Shown here: piece after piece, positions 43,023-52,662 of the stretch
Position numbering within the stretch: the first letter of the stretch is position 1
How the letters are laid out: every line of letters begins with the position of its first letter
Origin: Flavobacterium sp. N2820
GTDB lineage: Bacteria > Bacteroidota > Bacteroidia > Flavobacteriales > Flavobacteriaceae
Reading direction: 5' to 3'
DNA: 64,000 nucleotides
Assembly: GCF_025947285.1 (NCBI RefSeq)
Contig: NZ_CP110008.1
Span: 2,743,001 to 2,807,000, forward strand
Notes under the pieces: generated by a model
Database searches by the model: none
Seen by the model: the letters and a program-made list of their open reading frames with translations, nothing else
What the model was told of the DNA's origin: nothing
Made by a program: the position numbers and the translations under genes

Positions 43023-44117
43023 TTATGCTAATTGTGGTTTTCTTCCTAATTCTCTCAAATGTTTGAAGTGAGATGCAATTGCCGCTCGAGTAGTTTTAAA
43101 CTCGTGATATGGTAAATTACATTCAGCTGCAGTTTGTTTTACAATTTCTGCAATTTTGTCATAATGGACATGGCTTATATTTGGGAAAATATGGTGTTCA
43201 ATTTGGTGATTTAATCCGCCAGTATAATAATTTACAATCCAGTTTTTTGGAGCAAAGTTAGCCGTAGTAAATAATTGATGAATTGCCCAAGTGTTTTCGA
43301 TTTCTCCGTTTTCATCTGGAATTGGATTTACTGTATCTTCTACAACGTGTGCTAATTGGAATACGACACTTAAAATTAATCCAGCGGTATAATGCATTAC
43401 GATGAATCCAAGTAAAACTAACCACCAATCAATTCCTAAAACCATTGGTAAAACCAACCAGATTGAGAAGTAAATTACCTTAGTAATCACTAAAGTGGTC
43501 CAACGAATAGCTGGTTTTTTAAATTCTCCATACGATAAGTTTCTTTTTAAGTAGCGTTTCATTTGAAGAAAATCGGTAGTGATTGCCCAATTGAAGGTTA
43601 ATAAACCATATAAGAAAACAGAATAATAATGTTGAAATCTGTGATGGCTGTACCATTTAGCAGTTTTTGAAAAACGTAAAATTCTTCCTGCTTCTAAATC
43701 TTCATCATGACCAATAATGTTCGTATATGTATGATGTAAAACATTGTGTTGTACTTGCCAGTTGTATACGTTTCCAGCTAAAATATAAATACTTCCGCCC
43801 ATTAATTTATTTACCCAAGATTTAGTTGAATATGCGCCGTGATTACCATCGTGCATAACATTCATTCCTACTCCAGCCATGCCAATTCCAATGACTACAT
43901 TAAGCAATAAATAGGCCCAAAAAGGCATGTCCATAGCTAATAAAAAGAAATAGGGTGTTAGAAAAAGACCAAACATCACGATAGTTTTCAAGTGAAGTTT
44001 CCAGTTTCCTGTTTTGTCAATTTTATTTTCTTTGAAATAATCGTTTACTCTTTTATTTAATGTTCTGAAAAACTTCAGATTATCTTCTTTTGAGAAAATA
44101 GGCGATGTAGTACTCAT
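43023..44117 (-). CDS. Membrane fatty-acid desaturase
   Basis: A 364-residue front-end-like desaturase. It has four to five hydrophobic helices and the three histidine boxes for the di-iron centre: HDGNHG (89-94), HNVLHHTYTN (124 on), and NHQIEHHIFPNISHVHY near 305 with the Q-x2-HH form typical of acyl-lipid front-end enzymes. No cytochrome b5 domain is fused. It introduces a cis double bond into membrane fatty acids, probably for cold adaptation. A -7 box lies 22 bp upstream. Confidence 0.9.
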   Translation of the reverse strand: MSTTSPIFSKEDNLKFFRTLNKRVNDYFKENKIDKTGNWKLHLKTIVMFGLFLTPYFFLLAMDMPFWAYLLLNVVIGIGMAGVGMNVMHDGNHGAYSTKSWVNKLMGGSIYILAGNVYNWQVQHNVLHHTYTNIIGHDEDLEAGRILRFSKTAKWYSHHRFQHYYSVFLYGLLTFNWAITTDFLQMKRYLKRNLSYGEFKKPAIRWTTLVITKVIYFSIWLVLPMVLGIDWWLVLLGFIVMHYTAGLILSVVFQLAHVVEDTVNPIPDENGEIENTWAIHQLFTTANFAPKNWIVNYYTGGLNHQIEHHIFPNISHVHYDKIAEIVKQTAAECNLPYHEFKTTRAAIASHFKHLRELGRKPQLA

Positions 44118-44139
44118 AAATTTTGTATTCTAATTTTGC

Positions 44140-44147
44140 CAAAGATA
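44140..44147 (-). promoter_or_regulatory. -7 box for the desaturase gene
   Basis: Minus-strand TATCTTTG lies 22 bp before the ATG. Confidence 0.6.
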
Positions 44148-44202
44148 ATTATTATAATTTTTTCATTTGTGATATTCCACATTTTTTATTCACCAAAAAG
44201 CG

Positions 44203-44210
44203 TATTTTTG
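44203..44210 (+). promoter_or_regulatory. -7 box for rsmG
   Basis: TATTTTTG lies 15 bp before the rsmG ATG. Confidence 0.55.
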
Positions 44211-44225
44211 TGTAAAATTTAACGA

Positions 44226-44855
44226 ATGGAAGAGATTTTAAGACAATTTCCTGATTTAACTGATAATCAAGTGCTTCAGTTTCAAAAATTGCAATCGCTA
44301 TATGAAGATTGGAATGCAAAAATTAATGTGATTTCAAGAAAAGACATTGATGAGTTATATACTAGACACGTTTTACATTCGTTAGGAATTGCTAAAATTA
44401 TCGAATTTAGACCAGGTTCAAAAATTATGGATGTGGGAACCGGAGGAGGTTTTCCTGGAATTCCATTAGCGATTTTATTTCCTGAAGTTGATTTTTACTT
44501 GATTGACGTGATTGCGAAAAAAATTAAAGTGGTTAATGAAGTTGCTTCAGGGTTAGGTTTAAAAAATGTAAAAGCGGAACAAAAACGTGCCGAATTGGTG
44601 AAACAAGAATTTGATTTCATTGTAAGTCGAGCTGTAACCAATATGCCTGATTTTGTGAATTGGGTAGATGATAAAGTTTCCAAAAAGCAAAACCACGAAT
44701 TGGCAAACGGAATTTTATATTTAAAAGGTGGCGATTTAACCGAAGAATTGGCAGCTTTTCCAAAAGCTACAGAATATAATTTATCAGATTTCTTTTCAGA
44801 TGAGTTTTTTGAAACCAAGAAGGTGGTGCATTTGCCGTTGAAGTATAAGAAATAA
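44226..44855 (+). CDS. rsmG: 16S rRNA (guanine-527-N7)-methyltransferase
   Basis: RsmG (GidB) methylates G527 in the 530 loop of 16S rRNA using S-adenosylmethionine. The 209-residue protein has NVISRKDIDELYTRHVLHSL, the SAM loop MDVGTGGGFPGIPLAI, and DFIVSRAVTNMPDFVNW, all family hallmarks. It is followed 19 bp later by a small membrane protein, possibly co-transcribed. Loss of this enzyme in other bacteria gives low-level streptomycin resistance. Confidence 0.95.
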   Translation: MEEILRQFPDLTDNQVLQFQKLQSLYEDWNAKINVISRKDIDELYTRHVLHSLGIAKIIEFRPGSKIMDVGTGGGFPGIPLAILFPEVDFYLIDVIAKKIKVVNEVASGLGLKNVKAEQKRAELVKQEFDFIVSRAVTNMPDFVNWVDDKVSKKQNHELANGILYLKGGDLTEELAAFPKATEYNLSDFFSDEFFETKKVVHLPLKYKK

Positions 44856-44874
44856 GAATTTCAGAAAATATTTT

Positions 44875-45360
44875 ATGGAACAAGAAAATACATTTAGAAC
44901 TAAATCAGGTTTTTGTCAAATGTTATCAGATAAAATCATTTTGACGCGAGATGGTGCTGTTGGTAAATTTTCTGAGTTCTTTGTTGGAAATAGTATTTCA
45001 AGGATTTTGGTTATTTATTCAGTAATAGTTCTTTTTTTATTCTTTTTTGCTTTTAAAGCTTTTCAAGAGAATAAAATTGCTACGTTTCTATTTAATAGTT
45101 TTTTCGCAATTTATTTGTTATTCAAAATCAAGCAAAGTTTAAATTTTTCAGCAACTCCAATTATAGAGAGAAATAAAATTAAAGAAGTAAAATTTTATGA
45201 TGCTAAGTTTGGAGCGACTCGCTCAAGATTCGAAGTTATTTTTGAAGATGAGAATGGAAATTTGAAAACTAGATTGATTTTATTGCCTGGATCATTAGAT
45301 AATGGTGAATCTGAAACTAAAAAAGCTTTACAAATTATGAAAGCTGAAAAGTTGTTATAA
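44875..45360 (+). CDS. Hypothetical two-helix membrane protein
   Basis: A 161-residue protein not assigned to a family. The first 30 residues are soluble, then two membrane helices follow at about 43-61 (ILVIYSVIVLFLFFFAFKAF) and 70-84 (FNSFFAIYLLFKI). The C-terminal 75 residues form beta strands and a helix (IEEVKFYDAKFG-like, RFEVIFEDENGNLKTRLILL, ETKKALQIMKAE), similar in layout to a bacterial PH-like domain. No signal peptide. It lies 19 bp after rsmG and ends at a bidirectional terminator. Confidence 0.6.
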   Translation: MEQENTFRTKSGFCQMLSDKIILTRDGAVGKFSEFFVGNSISRILVIYSVIVLFLFFFAFKAFQENKIATFLFNSFFAIYLLFKIKQSLNFSATPIIERNKIKEVKFYDAKFGATRSRFEVIFEDENGNLKTRLILLPGSLDNGESETKKALQIMKAEKLL

Positions 45361-45381
45361 TTTGTAAACAATACAAAATAA

Positions 45382-45416
45382 AAAACCCGATTTTCAACTG
45401 AAAATCGGGTTTTTTA
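45382..45416. terminator. Bidirectional terminator
   Basis: AACCCGATTTTC (45384-45395) and GAAAATCGGGTT (45400-45411) with loop AACT, flanked by A- and T-runs, between the converging membrane-protein gene and pruA. Confidence 0.93.
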
Positions 45417-45450
45417 TTTGTGCATCGTACTTAACACTTAGTACTTTGAA

Positions 45451-47076
45451 TTATCCTAAAAACGGATATTTATAGTCTTCTGGTGTTACAAATGTTTCTT
45501 TAATCGTTCTAACAGATGCCCAACGCAATAAGTTTTGAGATGAACCTGCTTTATCGTTAGTTCCAGAACCTCTTGCACCTCCAAATGGTTGCATTCCTAC
45601 CACTGCACCTGTTGGTTTGTCGTTGATGTAGAAGTTTCCTGCTGCATTTTGTAACGCAACGGTTGCTTCTTCCACTGCGTAACGACATTGGCTAAATACC
45701 GCGCCTGTTAAAGCGTATTCTGAAGTTTCGTCAACTAATTTTAATGTTTCAGACCATTTTGCGTCTTCGTAAATATAAATTGTAACTACTGGTCCGAATA
45801 ATTCGGTTTCCATAGTGGAGTATTTTGGATTTGTAGTTAAGATAACAGTTGGTTCAATGAAATAACCTTTTGATTTATCATAGTTTCCACCAATGATTAC
45901 TTCGGCATCACTATCTTTTTTAGCTTGGTCAATGTAACGTGCTAATTTGTCAAATGAAGTTTCTGAAATTACAGCCGTAATAAAATTACTCATATCTTCT
46001 GGCGACCCCATTTTCATCGATTTTAAATCGGCTTCTAATTTAGCTTGAATCGCTGGCCACAAACTTTGTGGTACATAAACACGAGAAGCTGCGCTACATT
46101 TTTGTCCTTGAAATTCAAAAGCACCTCGCGCAATTCCTACTGCAACTTGTGCTGGATTTGCAGATGGATGTGCGATGATAAAATCTTTTCCACCGGTTTC
46201 ACCAACGATTCTTGGGTAGGTTTTATAAGTTGAAATATTGTTTCCGATAGTTTTCCAAATGTCATTGAAAACGCCAGTCGAACCTGTAAAGTGAACTCCA
46301 GCTAAATGAGGATTTGATAAAATTACATCGGATACCATTCCAGAATCACCCATTACCATGTTGATAACACCATCTGGTAAACCAGCTTCTTTAAAAACTT
46401 GCATAATTACATTAGCAGAATATACTTGTGTTGCTGCTGGTTTCCAAACCACAACATTACCCATCAAAGCAGCACTTGAAGGTAAATTTCCTGCAATAGC
46501 TGTAAAGTTGAAAGGTGTAATTGCATATACAAATCCTTCTAAAGGTCTGTACTCAACACGGTTCCACATATCTGATGTTGACGCTGGTTGGTCTGCGTAT
46601 ATTTTTGTCATGAATTCTACGTTGTAACGCAAGAAGTCAATCAATTCACAAGCCGAATCAATTTCTGCTTGATGAATCGTTTTTGATTGTGCAATCATTG
46701 TTGCTGCGTTAATTTTAGCACGGTATGGACCTGCTAATAATTCAGCTGCTTTTAAGAAAATTCCAGCTCTGTTTTCCCAAGCCATCGTTGCCCATTTTTT
46801 ACGTGCTTCTAAGGCAGAAGTTATCGATTTTTCAACTAATGCTCGATCTGCTTGGTGATAAATACCTACAATATGTTGGTGATCATGTGGTGCTGACATT
46901 TTTTTGGTATCACCCGTTTTAATTTCTTCGCTACCAATATATAAAGGAACTTCTACTTGAGAATTCCACATTTTTGTATAAGTTGCTGCAACAGTTGCTC
47001 TTTCTGGAGAACCTGGTGCATACGATTTTACGGGTTCGTTAACCGCTTTTGGAACATTAAAAAAACCTTTTAACAT
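45451..47076 (-). CDS. pruA: 1-pyrroline-5-carboxylate dehydrogenase
   Basis: This NAD-dependent aldehyde dehydrogenase oxidises glutamate gamma-semialdehyde to glutamate in proline catabolism. The 541-residue length matches stand-alone P5CDH, not the PutA fusion. The catalytic Cys327 is in GQKCSAASRVYVP and the general base Glu293 is in VGETGGKDFIIAHP; FTGSTGVFND supplies the NAD site and NDKPTGAVVGMQPFGGARGSGTNDKAG closes the family pattern. Proline dehydrogenase is not in the window. Confidence 0.95.
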   Translation of the reverse strand: MLKGFFNVPKAVNEPVKSYAPGSPERATVAATYTKMWNSQVEVPLYIGSEEIKTGDTKKMSAPHDHQHIVGIYHQADRALVEKSITSALEARKKWATMAWENRAGIFLKAAELLAGPYRAKINAATMIAQSKTIHQAEIDSACELIDFLRYNVEFMTKIYADQPASTSDMWNRVEYRPLEGFVYAITPFNFTAIAGNLPSSAALMGNVVVWKPAATQVYSANVIMQVFKEAGLPDGVINMVMGDSGMVSDVILSNPHLAGVHFTGSTGVFNDIWKTIGNNISTYKTYPRIVGETGGKDFIIAHPSANPAQVAVGIARGAFEFQGQKCSAASRVYVPQSLWPAIQAKLEADLKSMKMGSPEDMSNFITAVISETSFDKLARYIDQAKKDSDAEVIIGGNYDKSKGYFIEPTVILTTNPKYSTMETELFGPVVTIYIYEDAKWSETLKLVDETSEYALTGAVFSQCRYAVEEATVALQNAAGNFYINDKPTGAVVGMQPFGGARGSGTNDKAGSSQNLLRWASVRTIKETFVTPEDYKYPFLG

Positions 47077-47140
47077 GGTGTTGTATTTTGAAAATTAGAC
47101 AATTTTGCACTTCAATTTACGAAAAATTTGTAAATGAATA

Positions 47141-47148
47141 CAAAAATA
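47141..47148 (-). promoter_or_regulatory. Possible -7 box for pruA
   Basis: Minus-strand TATTTTTG lies 64 bp before the pruA ATG; the leader would be unusually long for this window. Confidence 0.35.
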
Positions 47149-47228
47149 CAAAGTATATTTTGAATTATCGATAACAAAAGTTACTTAAGATAAAGATTCT
47201 TAATTTGGAATTTAAAATGAATTTACCA

Positions 47229-47615
47229 CTAATTAATAGCAAATGGTGCACTTAATTTAAAAGCTGGAATTTCAACTTTAAAACTTTTTGTAGTTGTAAA
47301 GTTTATCATGTTGAAATGTCCTTTCATAGCCCCAATTGGGGAGGAAAGTAAGCAGCCAGATGAATACGTGTAGTTTTCGCCAGGCTTAATAACTGGTTTT
47401 TTGCCAATTACTCCTTCGCCATCAACCGTTTCTGTGTTATTCAGTGCGTCATAAATTTCCCAATGACGAGAATTTAGTTGTACAGAATCTTTGCTTTGGT
47501 TTTCAATAGAGACATGATAAGTAAAGGCAAAATGAATTTTATAGTTCTTGAAGTAAGTCCCTTCAAAACTAGTTAAAACTGAAATTTTTATGCCTCTTGT
47601 AATTTGACTTACCAT
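47229..47615 (-). CDS. apaG: ApaG protein
   Basis: A 128-residue single-domain fibronectin III-like protein. It contains the glycine-rich loop DGEGVIGKKPVIKPGENYTY and the SPIGAMKGHF strand that define ApaG/CorD. The beta sandwich runs FAFTYHVSIENQSKDSVQLNSRHW. In enterobacteria it is linked to Co2+/Mg2+ resistance; the molecular role is unclear. It ends the operon plug-DUF3667-apaG, with 3 nt before it. Confidence 0.92.
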   Translation of the reverse strand: MVSQITRGIKISVLTSFEGTYFKNYKIHFAFTYHVSIENQSKDSVQLNSRHWEIYDALNNTETVDGEGVIGKKPVIKPGENYTYSSGCLLSSPIGAMKGHFNMINFTTTKSFKVEIPAFKLSAPFAIN

Positions 47616-47618
47616 AAA

Positions 47619-48695
47619 TTAAAATAAAAGTATTCCTAAAAACATCATTACTAAAGCACAAATGCTTAAGAATAAAAAGAATAACGGAATCAAAAGTATG
47701 AATTTTAAAGTAGTTTTCCAACGACCTTGTTGATAAAAATTTCTTAAAGATTTGTAAAAATATATTGGAAATAGAAATGCAAATGAAATTCCAACAAAAA
47801 AACCGGATACATCTGTACTGATTAAATCAATAAAGTTAAAAAGTATCATGCATAAGAAAATGAACGTAAAAAAAGTGTATGAAAATACTAAATGTTCTGT
47901 GTAATTAATTTTATTTGAATAGTATACTATCCAAAACATCAGCGTTAATATAGGTAAACACAGAAAAATAAAGAAAGGAAGTTTTTCATAAAAATAGTCG
48001 ATAATTTCACTATTTATTTCGTTTGATTTCAATGCTTTTGATTTTTTATATAAAATTCTAAAAGCTAATTTGTTTTCAAAGCCTAATTCTTTTAGTGCTT
48101 GTTCCGTGGTTTTTTCGGGATATTTTTTGTGAAAATTTCTAAACGAAGCTAAAGTATATTCATATCCCAATGAAATTGTATTTAATTGTTTTTTAGTATA
48201 AATAGAATCTAAACTGTATTTGATTTTATTATTTCTAAGCTTTTTGAAAAGGTTTTTTTTAGTTTCACCGGTTGCTAATTTTTCAATTGCAATGCTGTCT
48301 TGTTTTCGTTCTTCTTTAAGTTGTTCTTCAGTTAACTCTTTTTCTGCTTTATCAGTTGCTGCTGTTGGACCTCCTTCCGTCAAATTAAATGTAATAAATA
48401 AAATAATAGAAACACTCAAAAACAGACGAAACGGGTTTGCATACGTATGTCTTTTTCCTTCGTTGAATTCGCGAGCCAAAACACCTGGTTTTGTGAAAAT
48501 GGAAATTATTGAATTTCGTAATCTTGAATCATAGGCATAAAAATTCGCAAAAAACTCTTCAATAAAGTCACTAATCGTAAGTTTTTTTGTTGAGTTTAAT
48601 TGGCCACAAGCATGACAAAACTTTTCGCTAATATCTAATTTTGTCTCACAATTTAAGCATTGTGTACCTCTGTATTTTTTATCTTTCCTATTCAT
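47619..48695 (-). CDS. DUF3667 membrane protein (zinc-ribbon)
   Basis: A 358-residue protein. Residues about 14-33 form a zinc ribbon with two CxxC pairs (CLNCETKLDISEKFCHACGQ). Then comes the DUF3667 signature ISDFIEEFFANFYAYDSRLRNSI with IFTKPGVLAREFNEGKRHTYANPFRLFLS, and membrane helices at about 90-107 and in the last 130 residues. A central charged region (about 120-190) is long and Lys/Glu-rich. Function unknown. It lies 2 nt after the T9SS plug gene and 3 nt before apaG. Confidence 0.85.
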   Translation of the reverse strand: MNRKDKKYRGTQCLNCETKLDISEKFCHACGQLNSTKKLTISDFIEEFFANFYAYDSRLRNSIISIFTKPGVLAREFNEGKRHTYANPFRLFLSVSIILFITFNLTEGGPTAATDKAEKELTEEQLKEERKQDSIAIEKLATGETKKNLFKKLRNNKIKYSLDSIYTKKQLNTISLGYEYTLASFRNFHKKYPEKTTEQALKELGFENKLAFRILYKKSKALKSNEINSEIIDYFYEKLPFFIFLCLPILTLMFWIVYYSNKINYTEHLVFSYTFFTFIFLCMILFNFIDLISTDVSGFFVGISFAFLFPIYFYKSLRNFYQQGRWKTTLKFILLIPLFFLFLSICALVMMFLGILLF

Positions 48696-48697
48696 AT

Positions 48698-49945
48698 TTA
48701 ATTACGAATAACCTCGCTGTTTGTGTTAGCAATTCCTATAACCCTATCGTATCTGTCGTTGTTTCCTTTGTAATAAACGATTGCAGTATAATTATTCTCG
48801 GTTTGAAAATAATTGCCATCAATTGCATTTTTGAAATCAATAGCCCCTTTTTTATCGGTAAGAATGTATTGATAGTTTGTAAAACCTTGTTTTATTAAAA
48901 GTGCTTTTTCATATAAACCAGTTTTTTTATTCAATTCCATTTTATAATCATTAGTTAAAGCATAATTGCTAAACATTCCTGAGACATAAATGTTTCCTTC
49001 TAAAAATTCTGGTGCATCTAATGTAAAATAAACCCATGAATAATCAGCTTCAATTCCAGAATTTGCACTATTGGCATTTTGTACAAAAAAGTTTCCGTTA
49101 ATATCTGGAAAATAGGTGTAAGGTTGGTTTTTTCTTGGCGTATTGGTATATAAATAGGTGTTGTAAATGTTGTCGCCAGATGTTACTCTTGCAACAGTGT
49201 TGTTAGTTGCTCTGATAATTTTGTTGTCAATTGTGTATCCTTCGTTTCCACCCCAAAATTGTGTTTCTTTATTGTATCTGTAAATTAATTCTGAACCCAA
49301 CGTATATTGCGGTTTTAAATTAGAAATACTGGTTTTCCAATTTCCATTTTGAAACAAAGTTACTTTGACATTCTGAATCGGATTTTGTAATATTTTGTCT
49401 CCATAATTGATAGACATTTCAATATTTTGTTTTTCGTCTAAACCTTCAAAATCTCTTGAACGACGCACTAATAAGCCTACACTAACTTCTTCTTCGTAAA
49501 TGATTACTTTTCTCGAGAATACAACTTCATTTTCATCATTTAGAACAGTAAATAAGTAATTACCACTTTTAGTGATCTGATTAAATTTATTTGGAAAAAC
49601 TTGTCTGTAATGCGAATACAACTGCAGTGTGTTGAATGAATTTTCATAGGTAATGATACGTTGATTATCCATTCCGTTTAAATATTCTGCTTTTGATAGA
49701 TTTGTTGGTGCAGACCAATCATAATTGTATTGGTTGATGGTGTAGTAATAATCGGCTTCATCACTGAATAAATCATCAAATTGCAACTGAAAGGGTTCTC
49801 CAAGTTTAAAAAAAGGAATAACATTTGTATTGTTTGTAACAAACGATATTGTTTTGATGTTAAAAGGAGGTTCTTGTTCAATTGCTTCTTGTGAAAAGAT
49901 GAAATTAAAAAAGAGTAAGGCAAATAAACTAATTATTTTGTTCAT
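48698..49945 (-). CDS. Type IX secretion system plug protein (DUF5103)
   Basis: A 415-residue exported protein (signal peptide about 1-18, ending FSQ) that matches what I know of the DUF5103 family: IKTISFVTNNTNVIPFFKLGEPFQLQFDDL, YYTINQYNYDWSAPTNLSKAEYLNGMDNQRI, SRDFEGLDEKQNIEMSINYG and LYQKGFTNYQYIL-like strands. The family includes the Plug subunit that closes the periplasmic opening of the SprA outer-membrane channel in the T9SS translocon of F. johnsoniae. It would act at the periplasmic face of the outer membrane. First gene of a three-gene operon with a DUF3667 protein and apaG. Confidence 0.85.
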   Translation of the reverse strand: MNKIISLFALLFFNFIFSQEAIEQEPPFNIKTISFVTNNTNVIPFFKLGEPFQLQFDDLFSDEADYYYTINQYNYDWSAPTNLSKAEYLNGMDNQRIITYENSFNTLQLYSHYRQVFPNKFNQITKSGNYLFTVLNDENEVVFSRKVIIYEEEVSVGLLVRRSRDFEGLDEKQNIEMSINYGDKILQNPIQNVKVTLFQNGNWKTSISNLKPQYTLGSELIYRYNKETQFWGGNEGYTIDNKIIRATNNTVARVTSGDNIYNTYLYTNTPRKNQPYTYFPDINGNFFVQNANSANSGIEADYSWVYFTLDAPEFLEGNIYVSGMFSNYALTNDYKMELNKKTGLYEKALLIKQGFTNYQYILTDKKGAIDFKNAIDGNYFQTENNYTAIVYYKGNNDRYDRVIGIANTNSEVIRN

Positions 49946-50063
49946 GTCGATATATTGAGATGTGTAAAAATAATAAAACTTTAGCTATAAATACAAATTC
50001 TTACAGATATCGATAAAACTTAATTTAGAACAGTTATAAATAACAGAATTCACTAGGTTAAAT

Positions 50064-50096
50064 TTTGGTCAGGTTAGTTCTAATTGATTAAATTTG
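50064..50096 (+). promoter_or_regulatory. Promoter for the nqr operon
   Basis: A TTTG (50064-50067) lies 21 bp before TAAATTTG (50089-50096), which is 42 bp upstream of the nqrA ATG. Confidence 0.65.
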
Positions 50097-50138
50097 CACG
50101 TTTTATAGTAATTTTTTAACAATCATATCTTCAAAAAT

Positions 50139-51488
50139 ATGTCAAAAGACATTCGAATTAAAAAAGGTTTAGACCTTAAGCTGAAGGGTGAAGCAGAAAA
50201 AAAAGTTTCTGACATCGCTCGCTCGAAAGTCTATGCTGTTAAACCTTCAGACTTCCATGGAGTAACTCCAAAAATGGTTGTAAAAGAAGGCGATAACGTT
50301 AAAGCGGGAGAAGTAATTTTCTATTCTAAATTAGATGAGAAAGTTAAATTTGTAGCTCCTGTAAGCGGAAAAATTCAAGAGATTAAACGCGGGGAAAAAA
50401 GAGTTATTTTGGAAATTCTTATCGCTGCCGATTCTCAAGATGTTCACGTTGAGCATAGCAAAAAAAATCCTACTGATTTATCAACAGAAGAAGTAAAAGC
50501 ACATTTGTTAGCTTCAGGTTGTTGGCCATTTATTAATCAACGTCCATATGATGTGATTGCTAATTCAGCTGATACACCTAAAGCTATTTTTATTTCAACT
50601 TATGCAACTGCTCCTTTGGCGACAGATGTGGAGTTTGTTTTAGAAAACAAGTTGCAAGCTTTTCAAGCGGGTATTGATGCTTTAGCAAAACTAACCACTG
50701 GAAAAGTTCATTTATCTGTAAAAGGAAAAGGGAAATCGATTTTTAGTGATGTAAAAGGAGTTTCTATTCACAATGTTTACGGACCACATCCTGCTGGAAA
50801 TGTTGGTGTACAAATTGCAAAAATTTCGCCAATCAATGCTGGTGAGAGAGTTTGGACAATAACGCCTCAAGATGTTGCTACTATTGGTGAATTATTTTTA
50901 ACTGGAAAATTCAATGCAACAAGAACAGTTGCTTTGGCAGGTTCTGAAGTTAAAGATGCTCAATATTATAATGTAATTTCAGGCGCTGCTATCGCTGATT
51001 TAGTTGCGGGTAAAATTAAAGGAGATAATGTGAGAATTATTTCTGGAGATGTTTTAACTGGAACTAAAGTTAAAGCGGATGGAAATTTAGGTTTCTATAG
51101 CAATACGGTAACTGTAATTCCTGAAGGAAACACATATAGAATGTTTGGTTGGATGCCATTTGCTTCGCCAAGTGTTCACAGTGCTTCAAGAACAGGATTA
51201 TCATGGTTAATGCCAGGAAAAAAATATGCACCTAACACCAATTTAAACGGTGAAGAAAGAGCTTTAGTTGTAACAGGAGAAATGGAAGCAGTTATGCCTC
51301 TTGATATTTTTCCAATGCAATTATTAAAAGCTTGTTTGGCAAGTGATATCGATAAAATGGAAAGCTTAGGAATTTATGAAGTAGCTCCAGAAGATTTTGC
51401 TTTAATTGATTATACTAACACATCTAAATTAGAAGCACAACAAATCATTCGTGAAGCTCTTGATTTAATGATTAAAGAAGTAGGATAA
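50139..51488 (+). CDS. nqrA: Na+-translocating NADH:quinone reductase subunit A
   Basis: NqrA is the cytosolic-side subunit that contributes to quinone binding in the sodium-pumping complex. The 449-residue length is right. It opens with a lipoyl-like part (IRIKKGLDLKLKGEAEK, KVKFVAPVSGKIQEIKRGEK), then GVSIHNVYGPHPAGNVGVQI and RTVALAGSEV, and ends in a helical tail. First gene of nqrABCDEF, with 5 nt to nqrB. Confidence 0.95.
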   Translation: MSKDIRIKKGLDLKLKGEAEKKVSDIARSKVYAVKPSDFHGVTPKMVVKEGDNVKAGEVIFYSKLDEKVKFVAPVSGKIQEIKRGEKRVILEILIAADSQDVHVEHSKKNPTDLSTEEVKAHLLASGCWPFINQRPYDVIANSADTPKAIFISTYATAPLATDVEFVLENKLQAFQAGIDALAKLTTGKVHLSVKGKGKSIFSDVKGVSIHNVYGPHPAGNVGVQIAKISPINAGERVWTITPQDVATIGELFLTGKFNATRTVALAGSEVKDAQYYNVISGAAIADLVAGKIKGDNVRIISGDVLTGTKVKADGNLGFYSNTVTVIPEGNTYRMFGWMPFASPSVHSASRTGLSWLMPGKKYAPNTNLNGEERALVVTGEMEAVMPLDIFPMQLLKACLASDIDKMESLGIYEVAPEDFALIDYTNTSKLEAQQIIREALDLMIKEVG

Positions 51489-51493
51489 TAGCT

Positions 51494-52660
51494 ATGAAGT
51501 TTTTAAGAGATAAAATAGACCAAATTAAAAAGCCTTTTGAGAAAGGGCAAAAATTTGAAAAATTTGCACCTGCAATTAATGCATTAGATACATTTTTATA
51601 TGTGCCTAATCATACTACAAAGCATGGTGCTCATATTAGAGATGCTGTAGATTTAAAGAGAACCATGATTACTGTGGTTTTAGCTTTAGTTCCAGCATTA
51701 TTATTCGGAATTTACAATGCAGGTTACCAACATTTCATTCAATTGAATGATGGTGTTTTACCTTCATTTATGGATATCTTTTTACACGGATTGTGGAAAG
51801 TATTGCCAATGATTATTGTATCATATGCAGTAGGATTAGGTATTGAGTTTGCTTTTGCAATTTTTAGAGGTCACGAAGTTAACGAAGGATATTTAGTATC
51901 TGGTTTGTTAATTCCAATGGTTATGCCAGTTGATTTACCTTTATGGATGTTGGCTATTTCAGTTGCTTTTGCAGTTGTAATAGGTAAAGAAGCTTTTGGA
52001 GGAACGGGAATGAATATTTTCAACCCGGCTTTATTAGCGCGTGCTTTCGCATTCTTTGCTTATCCTACATTCATGTCAGGAGATAAAATTTGGGTTAGTG
52101 AGGCAAGTACTACTGATGCAATTTCAGGAGAAACTATCTTGGGTACATTAGCACAAGGAAAAGAAGTAGCTTATTCGACTATGGATATGTTCTTAGGTTT
52201 TATTCCAGGTTCAATTGGAGAAACTTCGGTTTTAGCTATCTTAATTGGTGCATTTATTTTGATTGCAACTGGTGTTGGTAGTTGGAAAATTATGGTTTCT
52301 GGAGTAATTGGAGCAGCATTAACAGCAATGATGTTCAATGCTGTTGGTTTAACCGCTTTAATGAGTTTTGATTGGACAAATCATTTAGTAGTAGGAGGTT
52401 TTGCTTTTGGTATTGTATTCATGGCAACTGATCCAGTTTCTGCGGCTCAAACTGATAAAGGAAAAATCATCTACGGTTTATTAATAGGATTCTTTAGTAT
52501 TATGATTAGAGTTTTCAATCCAGCATATCCAGAAGGAGTAATGTTGGCTATCCTATTAATGAATACTTTAGCGCCAACAATTGATTATTTCGTAGTTAAT
52601 GGTAACATTGCTAAGAGAAAGAAAAGATTAGCAAAGTCTAAACAATTAAAATCTGCATAG
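51494..52660 (+). CDS. nqrB: Na+-translocating NADH:quinone reductase subunit B
   Basis: NqrB is the main membrane subunit and part of the sodium path. The 388-residue protein has about ten helices. A covalent FMN is normally attached to a threonine in an S-G-x-T motif: here SGET at residues 211-214 (Thr214). FNPALLARAFAFFAYP and GVMLAILLMNTLAPTIDYF are family-typical. The flavin is attached by ApbE, encoded downstream at 56529. Confidence 0.95.
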   Translation: MKFLRDKIDQIKKPFEKGQKFEKFAPAINALDTFLYVPNHTTKHGAHIRDAVDLKRTMITVVLALVPALLFGIYNAGYQHFIQLNDGVLPSFMDIFLHGLWKVLPMIIVSYAVGLGIEFAFAIFRGHEVNEGYLVSGLLIPMVMPVDLPLWMLAISVAFAVVIGKEAFGGTGMNIFNPALLARAFAFFAYPTFMSGDKIWVSEASTTDAISGETILGTLAQGKEVAYSTMDMFLGFIPGSIGETSVLAILIGAFILIATGVGSWKIMVSGVIGAALTAMMFNAVGLTALMSFDWTNHLVVGGFAFGIVFMATDPVSAAQTDKGKIIYGLLIGFFSIMIRVFNPAYPEGVMLAILLMNTLAPTIDYFVVNGNIAKRKKRLAKSKQLKSA

Positions 52661-52662
52661 TC

